Source: Liminaster sp017519885
GTDB taxonomy: Bacteria > Bacteroidota > Bacteroidia > Bacteroidales > UBA3663
Direction: 5' to 3'
Assembly (NCBI GenBank): GCA_017519885.1
Contig: JAFWRO010000062.1
Coordinates: 11,403-75,402 of the forward strand
Length of the DNA: 64,000 bases
Part shown: piece by piece, positions 7,797 through 15,903 of the stretch
How positions within the stretch are numbered: the first letter of the stretch is position 1
How the letters are laid out: the number at the start of each line of letters is the position of its first letter
Program-made: the position numbers and the translations under genes
Notes under the pieces: generated by a model
Databases searched by the model: none
Told to the model about the DNA's origin: nothing
Seen by the model: the letters and a program-made list of their open reading frames with translations, nothing else

Positions 7797-10139
7797 ATGA
7801 AAAAATTCTTTCTATTTCTTTTGGCAACCTTGCTGATTGCCAATGCTGAGGCTGGCGTTGAGGTCCAGCAGGTTGGTGGATGGTTTGAGTCTGGGTATGT
7901 CACTTGGACGGGTGTGTCGGGCGCTACCGACTACAATGTCTATGTGAAAGCTGGTGATGGCGGCGAATGGACGCAACTTGACAAGGAACTTGTTCGCCAA
8001 TATCCATCCTACTTCCGTGCCGATGCCGTGGGCTTAAAGGCGGGAACGTATCTGTTCAAGGTCGTTCCGGTGAATGCAAGCGGCGAGATGAGCGGAGAGG
8101 CGACAGAGACCGAAGCGTTTACTGCCTCGGCTCACGATCGCTCAGGCTTTGCGCACGTGGGTATGGACGAAGGTATCGGCGCTTACCGAAATGATGGCGC
8201 GTTGAAAGAGGGTGCCAAGGTAATCTATGTCTGGGCAGATAATGCCAAGACGGTGAGCACCGACGTGAAGACCTCGTCGTCGAAATACACCACGGCAAAG
8301 GGCTTGCAGGACATCATCTACTATTATCAGAAAGGCTACGACACCACGCCATTGGCCATTCGTGTGATCGGCACCATCAAGGATGGCGATATGGACCGCT
8401 TTGAGTCGAGTGGCGAAGGCCTTCAGGTAAAGGGCAAGAACGAATACAGCAACGTGCCCATCACCATTGAGGGCGTTGGCGAAGATGCCGCGTTCCACGG
8501 TTTCGGTATGCTGGTGCGTAACTGCAAAGGCGTGGAGATTCGCAACATCGGTATCCTTTGCTGCATGGACGATGCCATCTCGCTCGACACGGGCAACTCG
8601 AACGTGTGGGTTCATAACTGCGACTTCTTCTATGGCAAGCCGGGTAGCGATGCCGACCAAGCCAAGGGCGACGGAACGGTGGACATCAAGGGTGAATCGA
8701 AGAACATCACGGTATCGTACAACCACTTCTTCGACACGGGCAAATCGAGCCTCGGTGGTATGAAGAGCGAAACGACGGTCTGCTGGCATAGCTATCATCA
8801 CAACTGGTTCGATCACAGCGATTCGCGTCATCCACGTATTCGCACGATGTTCTTCCACGTCTATAACAACTATTTCGATGGCGTGTCGAAATATGGCGTG
8901 GGCATGACGATGGGCGGTTCGGCTTTTGTCGAAGGCAATTACTTCCGCAACTGCAAGTACCCGATGCTCATTTCGAAACAAGGCACGGATGCCGAAGGAA
9001 GCGGCACTTTCTCGGGCGAGAATGGCGGCGTGATCAAGGCGTTCAACAACGAGATTATCAATCCGCGAAAAGTTCAGTACTACGATGGTAGTCAATCCAA
9101 TGGACGTTGGGATGCTGTGCTCGTAGCCAATCGCGCTGACGAAGTGACTGCCAAGGCATATGCTGGTGGTACGACCTACAATGAAGAGGCCGATGCTGCT
9201 GCACGGAGTACCTATGTCGAGAACAAGATGGATGCACCGGCTGATGTGCCCGCTATTGTTCGTGGTACTTTGGGTGCCGGACGTATGAACCATGGCGACT
9301 TCAAGTGGACGTTCAACAACTCGAAGCAGGACGAGAACTATGGAGTGATTGCAGAACTCAAGACAGCTTTGCTCAATTACAAGAGCACGCTCGTATGCTT
9401 TGCCGATGGCACGACAATCAGCAATGGTGGCGCTACTGAAACGGTGAATGGCGGCGATGGCGTCGGTATGGATCAGGCCGAGAACGATGCCTATGTTCCC
9501 TCGTGGACAGGCGGTGGGGGCACTACCCCAACATCCGAAGGCGAGGCTTATATTGCCACCGACAAGGGTGATGGCACGTACGATTACTTTTGGTTCAATG
9601 CGGACAATGCAGAGGCTGTGAATGCCTACCTGGCTTCGGGTGTCATCATTCTGGACGAAGGCAGCAAGTTCCAAACCACTTCGAACGTATCAGGCAGCGA
9701 TGGCACGGTTTATTCCGATAAGGTGGGTTCCATCCAGCTTGCCAAGGGCACAGGCACGATGACTGTCTATTGTCCCGAGGGTATCACGTCGGTCGATTAT
9801 TACCTGGCACGTACGGGTTCGTTCAAGGGCGATGTATTGGGTAGTGACGATGGCGAGAACTTCACCGAGATTACCGAATACAGCGGCAGCAAGGGCGTCA
9901 AGGAAGTTGGTGTCACACTCGATACTCCTTATAAGTATGTGCAGCTCACCAATACTGCTTCGGGCTCGCTCCATGTGCAGGGCATCATCGTGATGCGCGT
10001 GAAAGGCGATGATGCGATACAAACGGTTCGTCTTGACTCCTCCCCTGCCGGCGTGGCTTATGACCTGATGGGACGAATGGTTCGCTCTGAGCAGCGCGGA
10101 GTGCGGGTAAGCGGCGGGCGCGTGGTGCTGGTGAAGTGA
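7797..10139 (+). CDS. Pectate lyase, PL1 family, secreted
   Basis: The ATG at 7797 is preferred over an upstream GTG because it starts directly at a signal peptide (MKKFFLFLLATLLIANAEA). The 780-residue protein has a fibronectin III-like domain (about 25-110), then a parallel beta-helix lyase domain (about 115-500) with the Ca/substrate-site segment GDGTVDIKGESKNITVSYNH and the catalytic-arginine motif RHPRIR (344-349). A beta domain follows (about 585-745), then a sorting-type tail (YDLMGRMVRSEQRGV, RVVLVK). It should cleave pectate by beta-elimination outside the cell. It works logically with the GH3 enzyme upstream. A repeat-rich region and terminator follow. Confidence 0.9.
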   Translation: MKKFFLFLLATLLIANAEAGVEVQQVGGWFESGYVTWTGVSGATDYNVYVKAGDGGEWTQLDKELVRQYPSYFRADAVGLKAGTYLFKVVPVNASGEMSGEATETEAFTASAHDRSGFAHVGMDEGIGAYRNDGALKEGAKVIYVWADNAKTVSTDVKTSSSKYTTAKGLQDIIYYYQKGYDTTPLAIRVIGTIKDGDMDRFESSGEGLQVKGKNEYSNVPITIEGVGEDAAFHGFGMLVRNCKGVEIRNIGILCCMDDAISLDTGNSNVWVHNCDFFYGKPGSDADQAKGDGTVDIKGESKNITVSYNHFFDTGKSSLGGMKSETTVCWHSYHHNWFDHSDSRHPRIRTMFFHVYNNYFDGVSKYGVGMTMGGSAFVEGNYFRNCKYPMLISKQGTDAEGSGTFSGENGGVIKAFNNEIINPRKVQYYDGSQSNGRWDAVLVANRADEVTAKAYAGGTTYNEEADAAARSTYVENKMDAPADVPAIVRGTLGAGRMNHGDFKWTFNNSKQDENYGVIAELKTALLNYKSTLVCFADGTTISNGGATETVNGGDGVGMDQAENDAYVPSWTGGGGTTPTSEGEAYIATDKGDGTYDYFWFNADNAEAVNAYLASGVIILDEGSKFQTTSNVSGSDGTVYSDKVGSIQLAKGTGTMTVYCPEGITSVDYYLARTGSFKGDVLGSDDGENFTEITEYSGSKGVKEVGVTLDTPYKYVQLTNTASGSLHVQGIIVMRVKGDDAIQTVRLDSSPAGVAYDLMGRMVRSEQRGVRVSGGRVVLVK

Positions 10140-10141
10140 GG

Positions 10142-10240
10142 ACGGGGGCAGCCAAACATGGCTGCGACGGAAACACAAACAGCACTAGACTGCGACTGAG
10201 ACAAAAGAGAACGGAACACAAGCCTAAGAGGCTGCTACTA
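10142..10240 (-). repeat. GTCGCAGCCAT hairpin repeat cluster
   Basis: Read on the minus strand there are three diverged tandem copies of a unit TTTGT-n5-8-GTCGCAGCC-loop-GGCTGC, about 40-45 bases each; the best is GCAGCCATGTTTGGCTGC near 10147-10165. Two more copies lie at 56200-56280, so this is an interspersed hairpin repeat. It sits between convergent genes. Confidence 0.6.
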
Positions 10241-10244
10241 AAAC

Positions 10245-10276
10245 AATAATGCCGACTCATTTGAGCCGGCATTATT
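10245..10276. terminator. Bidirectional terminator hairpin
   Basis: AATAATGCCG pairs with CGGCATTATT, with an inner CTCA/TGAG pairing. It lies between the convergent pectate lyase and esterase genes and has A/T-rich arms suited to both directions. Confidence 0.8.
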
Positions 10277-10299
10277 TGTGGATAAGGAGGGACAAGGCA

Positions 10300-11991
10300 T
10301 TACCAGCCCCAAGTTTCATACTGAACGTTAAAACCAGCAAGCATGAACCAAGTGGCCAATGTCTGTTCGTAGTAGTTCAGGAGGAAGAGAGGGGTGTCTT
10401 CTTTTTCGGACATTAACATCGGAGCTGCCTCACTTTCGGGAGAGGGCGACGACTGGATGTAGCTTACTACCTCCATGATGTCCAAGAGGGTGATGCCTGA
10501 ATCGTCGAGCATCTCGAGAGCATCGGTCAAAGTAAGGTCCACTTTGGCGAGCACGTCGGAAACCTGATTCAATATCTCGAAGAAATCAGCTTGTTTTGCC
10601 AACTGACGAACACTGCCATCGCCATCAAGTTCTCCGTCTTCGATTCCTTCTCTCAAATTCTTGGCAAACAGAGGCTCTCCAGAAGTAAGTTTTCGCAAGT
10701 CAATGCCCCAGCTTTCGAGGTACTTGATCACCTTCATCAGGTTCATATCGTGAACCACCTCGTGATAGTAGCGGTTCTGCTCACCATCGTAGTAAATCAC
10801 AGGCCACATCTGAATTGCAGCGACGGTCTGAAGTACCCAAATGATTGCCGAAACGGTATGGTCGGCCTTGAAGACCATCATGTTGGTCTGCAGGTTGGTC
10901 TTGCCGGGCACGAGGCTCTGCTGGAAACCTTTCTCCTTCATCCAGGGGATGATGGCCCTGACGCTCTGGACGGGGACGAAGTTGTCGTGGCGACTATGCT
11001 CGATGAAGTACTGCTGTGTGACGTCGGGTTCCCAACCGTTCATCAGGTTGATTTCCTGGAGCTTGTCCATGAATGCCTTCGCTTCGGGAGAATTCAAATC
11101 CATGTAGGCAGGCTGGATGAGGTTGCTCAATGAATCCCTCATGCCGATGCCAACCTCGTTGAAAACAGCCTTCTCCTTGCGAGCAACAAGATCAGGGATA
11201 GCCGATGCCAAAGGCTCTTTGAAGATATCGCTGAATTTGATGTCGATGTGCAGGTTTACGATGGACGAAGTCAGCATCATCACGACATCCTTCACATCCT
11301 CGCACCAGTCCTTGGTAACGTATTCCCGGTAAGCCCGAACGTAATCGGTAGGACCACCACCAGCAAAGGTCTTGGTGAAGGTGACGCCCTTATCCTTGTA
11401 TTCCATATCGCGAAGCTTGGCCACGTAGAGAGACTCAGAACCACCCTGCGAGAAACCAAGATTGAACAGGTATTTGCCCTGGGAGATGCCACGATCGTCG
11501 AGCAGCTGACGTGCAGCCAGCAGGCCATCGAGCGAATTGCGGGCATTGACATCACCACTGTGATAGAACATCGGGTATTCAATTGCCGAACCATAACCAA
11601 TAAAGTCGCTTGCTACGACGATATAGTTAGGGTTGAGCGGGTTGGCGACTAGTGCGTTGGTAATCCCATCATCGCCAACAGAAGGAGCCTGGTCGGGGCC
11701 ACTCAATGTGGCACGATTGAAGAGCATCACGCCATCGCAGGGGTCTTCGCCGTCAATGATGTTCGACGGGATGAGAATAATGCCGCTAATGGTAGCGGGC
11801 TTGCCGTCGGCATCTTTCGATTCATATTCGTAAACAAAGCGACGTACTCTACGTGAGTCAATCACAAAGCCATCAATCGCGGTTTTGACGACAGTGTCGC
11901 TTTCTGATATAATATTATAGGTATATTCTTGTGCTGTTGCCGTCTGAATGGCAGTGAAGCCAGCCAAGAGGTATAAAAAGAACTTTTTCAT
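10300..11991 (-). CDS. Secreted alpha/beta-hydrolase (esterase/lipase-like)
   Basis: A 563-residue protein with a signal peptide (1-20) and an alpha/beta-hydrolase fold. The likely triad is visible: Ser181 in the nucleophile elbow LGFSQGG, Asp336 in HSRHDNFVPV and His378 in KADHTVS. The layout (prolonged N-terminal beta part, large lid insert around 215-320) resembles secretory-lipase/esterase families, but the substrate cannot be named. The C-terminal ~120 residues match no domain I recognise. It starts 9 bases after the end of the EEP-family gene, so the two are cotranscribed. Given the pectinase genes next door, a role in removing ester groups from glycans is possible but unproven. Confidence 0.75.
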   Translation of the reverse strand: MKKFFLYLLAGFTAIQTATAQEYTYNIISESDTVVKTAIDGFVIDSRRVRRFVYEYESKDADGKPATISGIILIPSNIIDGEDPCDGVMLFNRATLSGPDQAPSVGDDGITNALVANPLNPNYIVVASDFIGYGSAIEYPMFYHSGDVNARNSLDGLLAARQLLDDRGISQGKYLFNLGFSQGGSESLYVAKLRDMEYKDKGVTFTKTFAGGGPTDYVRAYREYVTKDWCEDVKDVVMMLTSSIVNLHIDIKFSDIFKEPLASAIPDLVARKEKAVFNEVGIGMRDSLSNLIQPAYMDLNSPEAKAFMDKLQEINLMNGWEPDVTQQYFIEHSRHDNFVPVQSVRAIIPWMKEKGFQQSLVPGKTNLQTNMMVFKADHTVSAIIWVLQTVAAIQMWPVIYYDGEQNRYYHEVVHDMNLMKVIKYLESWGIDLRKLTSGEPLFAKNLREGIEDGELDGDGSVRQLAKQADFFEILNQVSDVLAKVDLTLTDALEMLDDSGITLLDIMEVVSYIQSSPSPESEAAPMLMSEKEDTPLFLLNYYEQTLATWFMLAGFNVQYETWGW

Positions 11992-12000
11992 GACGATAAG

Positions 12001-13176
12001 TTATTTGATGATACGTTTGCTGGAATTTGTTCCGGATTTCTCGATGAACAGTCCGTTGACTGGCTGACTGACACGCTGGCCATTCAGGTTGTAATAGGTA
12101 GCATCGTCGATATTGGCGGGAACTAGCGATTCGATGCCAGTGTATCCCTTTACCATTACCTCGAAGGTTGCTACTACGGGATAGTGGTCACCAAGAGGCT
12201 TGCCGTTGTAGGTATAGCCAGTCTTGTCAACTTCGTAGGCAACAGCCTTGATTTCAGCACCTTGCGTTGGATTGATATAGATAATCTTGTCGAGTTCCTC
12301 GTTTTCGACGACATTACCCTGGCCATCAAGGAGATTGTTCTCTTCATCACGGTAGATGATGCCTTCGACAGGAGCTGGATAGATGCCGTCCTTCATCAGT
12401 TCGACAAACACATCCGATGCGTTTCCGAGGCCTGTGTCCGAGATCTCGTTGATAAAGTTCTTTTGGATCTGGTCGCGGCAATAGTAACTGTTCATGTCGC
12501 CCATGATTAAGATGGGGCGGTCGTTGAGGTGAGCCAGCACATCTTCTTTCAGTTGCTGCCACTCCGATTGACGGGCGGTACGGTCTTTGGCGTCGTTGCC
12601 AGTCATTTCGTCTGGATCATCACCGGCATCCATGTGTAAATTATATACAATGATGTCCAAGCCAAAAGGCAAGGTCAATTCATAGCGACGGAATCCCTTT
12701 GTGACCATTTCGTCATTGGCATGGCTGAATTTGCCGAAAGTATCATCCCAACTCACACGATCAGAACCGGTAAGTGTGATGTTTTTCTTCCAAATAGTTC
12801 CAAGGCCATCGCAATCGAAGCGAAGATTCTGCAGGTGCATGTAGTCAATCTTCTTACCGGGCACATCTGTACCGACAGCTCCGCTCCAGGTGTCGAGTTG
12901 ATAGTCATCCTCGAGCCAAGGTTCGATGACGCCGTGGTAGTTGAAATCCTCCTGCATACAAACGATGTCGTAGGCTTTTTGGTTGAGATACTTTCCGATG
13001 CGTGCCGAACCTTCTGCACCAGGGCCATCGGGATTGGATTTGATGAACAAAATCTTCTGAGGCAAGCCGTCAACATTGAGGGTCGCCACCTTGAATTGTA
13101 CTGCCACTTCTTGAGCATTGACAGTAACCTGCGACAGCAATAGCATAGCCGACAGGATTCCAATAAGTTTTTTCAT
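12001..13176 (-). CDS. Secreted endonuclease/exonuclease/phosphatase (EEP) family protein
   Basis: 391 residues with a signal peptide (1-21). The EEP motifs occur in order: TLNVDGLP (32-39), the metal-binding Glu76 in CMQEDFNY, YNLHMDAGDD (178-187), GDMN (226-229) and the catalytic GDHYPV (Asp330, His331). This family includes DNase I-like nucleases, sphingomyelinases and inositol-phosphate phosphatases; the exported form suggests degradation of extracellular lipid or nucleic acid. The end (YYNLNGQRVSQPVNGLFI, then a basic tail) is a sorting-type tail seen in several proteins here. It is the first gene of a two-gene operon with the esterase. Confidence 0.8.
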   Translation of the reverse strand: MKKLIGILSAMLLLSQVTVNAQEVAVQFKVATLNVDGLPQKILFIKSNPDGPGAEGSARIGKYLNQKAYDIVCMQEDFNYHGVIEPWLEDDYQLDTWSGAVGTDVPGKKIDYMHLQNLRFDCDGLGTIWKKNITLTGSDRVSWDDTFGKFSHANDEMVTKGFRRYELTLPFGLDIIVYNLHMDAGDDPDEMTGNDAKDRTARQSEWQQLKEDVLAHLNDRPILIMGDMNSYYCRDQIQKNFINEISDTGLGNASDVFVELMKDGIYPAPVEGIIYRDEENNLLDGQGNVVENEELDKIIYINPTQGAEIKAVAYEVDKTGYTYNGKPLGDHYPVVATFEVMVKGYTGIESLVPANIDDATYYNLNGQRVSQPVNGLFIEKSGTNSSKRIIK

Positions 13177-13353
13177 GTGACTTACACGTAAATTAAAGGA
13201 TGAAATTATTGAATGGTAATGTTATTGTATTATGAGAATAAACAAATATGTATCAAATTACTTCACAAAGGTAAGAAGAATATTTGACTATGCCATATAT
13301 TTATAAAGAAAAATATGGAAGACGATAAAATGAATCGATTTTGAAAAATGCAA

Positions 13354-14412
13354 TTACCAATTATCGTGTACCTTTTTCGCTGAGCAAAGAAATTTGACTC
13401 CATGCGCCTTGCAGAGTGTGGCCAACGGGAGAAAGATGCGATGGTCATGTTGCTTTGAGAAGAATGATCTTTGGCATATGGTAAAACTTTTATGAAGCGG
13501 GATACAGATTGTGTTTTTCTCTTTATCTTTTAAAACAATTTTCAGGAAGTGATTGTATAAAAGATTCTCTTTGCCACTTGCTGTAGATACTATTCTGTAA
13601 CTATTAATTACTAAATATTCGATTCTCCAAATTTCTTCCCATTTAAAAATGCCAGAAACAATGTTTTCTTCTGGTATTCGCTTGTCTTTTATCCTATGAA
13701 ACGAAGTAGGAAAGGTTGGCAAAAATTCCAATACCCGACTTACAAATGATATGTTTTTTTTGTTCTTCATAACAGATACTGCAAAGATATCGATTACAAT
13801 GAAAAGAATGAGAAATGTAATAGGTGCATAGATGTCAATGTTCAATATGTGGTAGACAATATATAATATGTATCCCATTACTCCAATGAAAGTAGCATTT
13901 ATTATTAGGAGGAAGCCAGCCCTAAAGAGAATACTTTCTTCTGCTTTCTTTGAATTTATTAGGCATCCTTCTCTATCGAATTGAATATTAGGTGTGTGAA
14001 AAAGATTATTAGCTATAATAAAGACAGACCATAATAAGATGAGTAACAAAGCAATGTGGATAACACAAAATTCATTGATAGTCTTTTTTTCTACTGTAAC
14101 TAAGGAGTCATAGATGTCGAATCCAATAGGTAATCTGTTATGGAAGAAAGCATAGATTTTGGAAATTTCTTCTATGCACAAAATAATAAAACATAGCATT
14201 AACTCTCCATTTATAGAAGTATATTTTTTCAAGGGAAAGCGTAATTGTGTGCTGTCGGCACAAGACGTATCGACGCCTGAGATTTGTCCGTTCGTGATTC
14301 GTATCCCTTTCATCATTTTCCTGCGAGTAAAGACACAAGAAAAGATGCTGTAAGCGATGTCGCCCAGCAAAATAAGGATGAAGAGGATGAAGAGGTTGCG
14401 GATGAAATACAT
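13354..14412 (-). CDS. Unknown integral membrane protein
   Basis: 352 residues that I do not recognise. Hydrophobic segments occur near 5-25, 72-90, 118-136, 166-190 and 195-215, so it probably has four or five membrane spans, followed by a soluble C-terminal region of about 130 residues (FKWEEIWRIEYLVINSYRI, then NHFLKIVLKDKEKN) that could be a small beta-rich PH-like domain; that last point is a guess. The gene is clearly more AT-rich than its neighbours, with many AAA, ATT and TTT codons, which suggests acquisition from another source. It has its own promoter (14448-14479) and is not in an operon. Confidence 0.6.
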   Translation of the reverse strand: MYFIRNLFILFILILLGDIAYSIFSCVFTRRKMMKGIRITNGQISGVDTSCADSTQLRFPLKKYTSINGELMLCFIILCIEEISKIYAFFHNRLPIGFDIYDSLVTVEKKTINEFCVIHIALLLILLWSVFIIANNLFHTPNIQFDREGCLINSKKAEESILFRAGFLLIINATFIGVMGYILYIVYHILNIDIYAPITFLILFIVIDIFAVSVMKNKKNISFVSRVLEFLPTFPTSFHRIKDKRIPEENIVSGIFKWEEIWRIEYLVINSYRIVSTASGKENLLYNHFLKIVLKDKEKNTICIPLHKSFTICQRSFFSKQHDHRIFLPLATLCKAHGVKFLCSAKKVHDNW

Positions 14413-14447
14413 ACTATTGCTAACTACTATGTCTTATAATTCCAGCG

Positions 14448-14479
14448 CAAAGATAACGACAAAAGTTGGTATGTCCAAA
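14448..14479 (-). promoter_or_regulatory. Promoter of the orphan membrane protein gene
   Basis: On the minus strand TTTG (14476-14479), 20 bases, TATCTTTG (14448-14455). Confidence 0.7.
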
Positions 14480-14606
14480 TTTTAGGACAACTTTTTTCAG
14501 AATTCCCGACAAAGTATAAAAATGCGACTATATACAACGGAGGGACGTAAGTTCGTCGGTGAAAATATGTATTCTGTCGATAAGGAGTGTTTTTTTGAAG
14601 AAAATA

Positions 14607-14638
14607 TTTGGAGACGATGAAAAAAAGTCTTATCTTTG
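14607..14638 (+). promoter_or_regulatory. Promoter of the TPR protein gene
   Basis: TTTG (14607-14610), 20 bases, TATCTTTG (14631-14638); the start codon is at 14661, so the leader is short (about 15 bases). Confidence 0.75.
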
Positions 14639-14660
14639 CGACATTAAAACATAAACAACT

Positions 14661-15854
14661 ATGAAGAAGACTTTGATTACTCTAATGCTGCTGGCTATGA
14701 CTGCCGTGGCTTGGTCGCAGGATAACAAGGAACGAATTGCTGAGCTTGACAGCATCGGCATCATGCAGTTTAATAATCAGCAGTACGATGAAGCGCTGAC
14801 CACCTTTCAGAAGGAACTGAGTCTTATCCAGCAGGAATATGGTGAAAACGACTCACTTTACGTCGATGATCTGGCGGTTATCAGCCGCTGCTATTTCCGT
14901 CAAAAGGCTTACAAGAAGGCGCTTGAGACGGGGCTTAAGGCTGCAGAAATCTATGGCAATAACTTTAGCAAGGATAATGTCTATTATGCCAACCTTCTCG
15001 ACAATGTTTCACTCTATTATTCGAGTGTCGATGATCTGGCGAATGCCGAGAAGTGCAGCGATGAGGCGGTGAAAATCTACTACAAGTATTTCACCAACGA
15101 TCGTCACATGGGTGGCACTTTGGCCCATGCGGCTGAAATCAAGTACAGTTTGGACAAATTCGCTGAGGCTGTAGCTCTGCAGGAACATGCGCTGACTCTG
15201 ATTGAGAATGATGAGGGTGTGCATTCCGATCATTATCTCAATGAGTTGAAATACATGAAGATGTATTATGACGAAGTGGATAATACGGCCAAGGTGGAAG
15301 AAATGGAGGCGCTGGAGGCTCAGTTGAAAGACGAGATGGAGCACGGTTTTGTGCCGCCATTGGTGGAATTCAAGACTGCCGAAAAGTGCCGCGAGCACAA
15401 CGAGGATGCCTACTATTGCAGCCTTTATTACCTCAATCATTACCTGAATGCCGACAAGATGGGGCAAGCTGCGCAATACATCCAGTCCTGGTCGATGTCG
15501 TCGCCCGATGTGATGATGATTTTTGGAGAACCGGAAGCAAAGTGGGGCAACGAACCAAAGAATGCGGTATATATGATTGCCTATATGGCTGCCTGCACAA
15601 AATTTGCATTGACACACGATCCGGTCGATCCCCTCGAACAATATAAGAGTGCCATCATTGATATGGTCAACTATTATTCGGCCAATAAGGAGCTGACAGG
15701 CGAAGTGGAAGCATTCGAGGAGTATATCAATCTTTTCAAAAAGGATCCTAAAAAGCTGACTGATAGGCTTGAAAAGGATTATGCTGCATTCCAGAAGGCT
15801 TCCGACAAGGGAAAGACCACGAAGCTTACTACAAGTACCGAAAGCGAACAATGA
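14661..15854 (+). CDS. Exported tetratricopeptide-repeat protein
   Basis: 397 residues with a signal peptide (MKKTLITLMLLAMTAVAWSQ). The body is helical and shows TPR-like repeats: MQFNNQQYDEALTTFQKELS, FRQKAYKKALETGLKAAEI and DKFAEAVALQEHALTLIEN, each with the usual small/large residue pattern and separated by about 42 residues. The C-terminal third is helical and lysine-rich. TPR proteins of this type act as periplasmic scaffolds; there is no enzymatic motif. The gene is monocistronic, with its own promoter and a terminator at 15863-15893. Confidence 0.7.
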   Translation: MKKTLITLMLLAMTAVAWSQDNKERIAELDSIGIMQFNNQQYDEALTTFQKELSLIQQEYGENDSLYVDDLAVISRCYFRQKAYKKALETGLKAAEIYGNNFSKDNVYYANLLDNVSLYYSSVDDLANAEKCSDEAVKIYYKYFTNDRHMGGTLAHAAEIKYSLDKFAEAVALQEHALTLIENDEGVHSDHYLNELKYMKMYYDEVDNTAKVEEMEALEAQLKDEMEHGFVPPLVEFKTAEKCREHNEDAYYCSLYYLNHYLNADKMGQAAQYIQSWSMSSPDVMMIFGEPEAKWGNEPKNAVYMIAYMAACTKFALTHDPVDPLEQYKSAIIDMVNYYSANKELTGEVEAFEEYINLFKKDPKKLTDRLEKDYAAFQKASDKGKTTKLTTSTESEQ

Positions 15855-15862
15855 TGATAATG

Positions 15863-15893
15863 ACAATGCCGACTCTTGGAGAGCCGGCATTGT
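15863..15893. terminator. Bidirectional terminator hairpin
   Basis: ACAATGCCG pairs with CGGCATTGT, with an inner CTC/GAG pairing. It serves the convergent TPR gene and TonB-plug gene. Confidence 0.8.
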
Positions 15894-15903
15894 TGTGTAT
15901 AAC

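Noticed and set aside
8142..9674. 510-codon minus-strand frame
   Set aside because: Shadow of the pectate lyase gene; no recognisable protein features.
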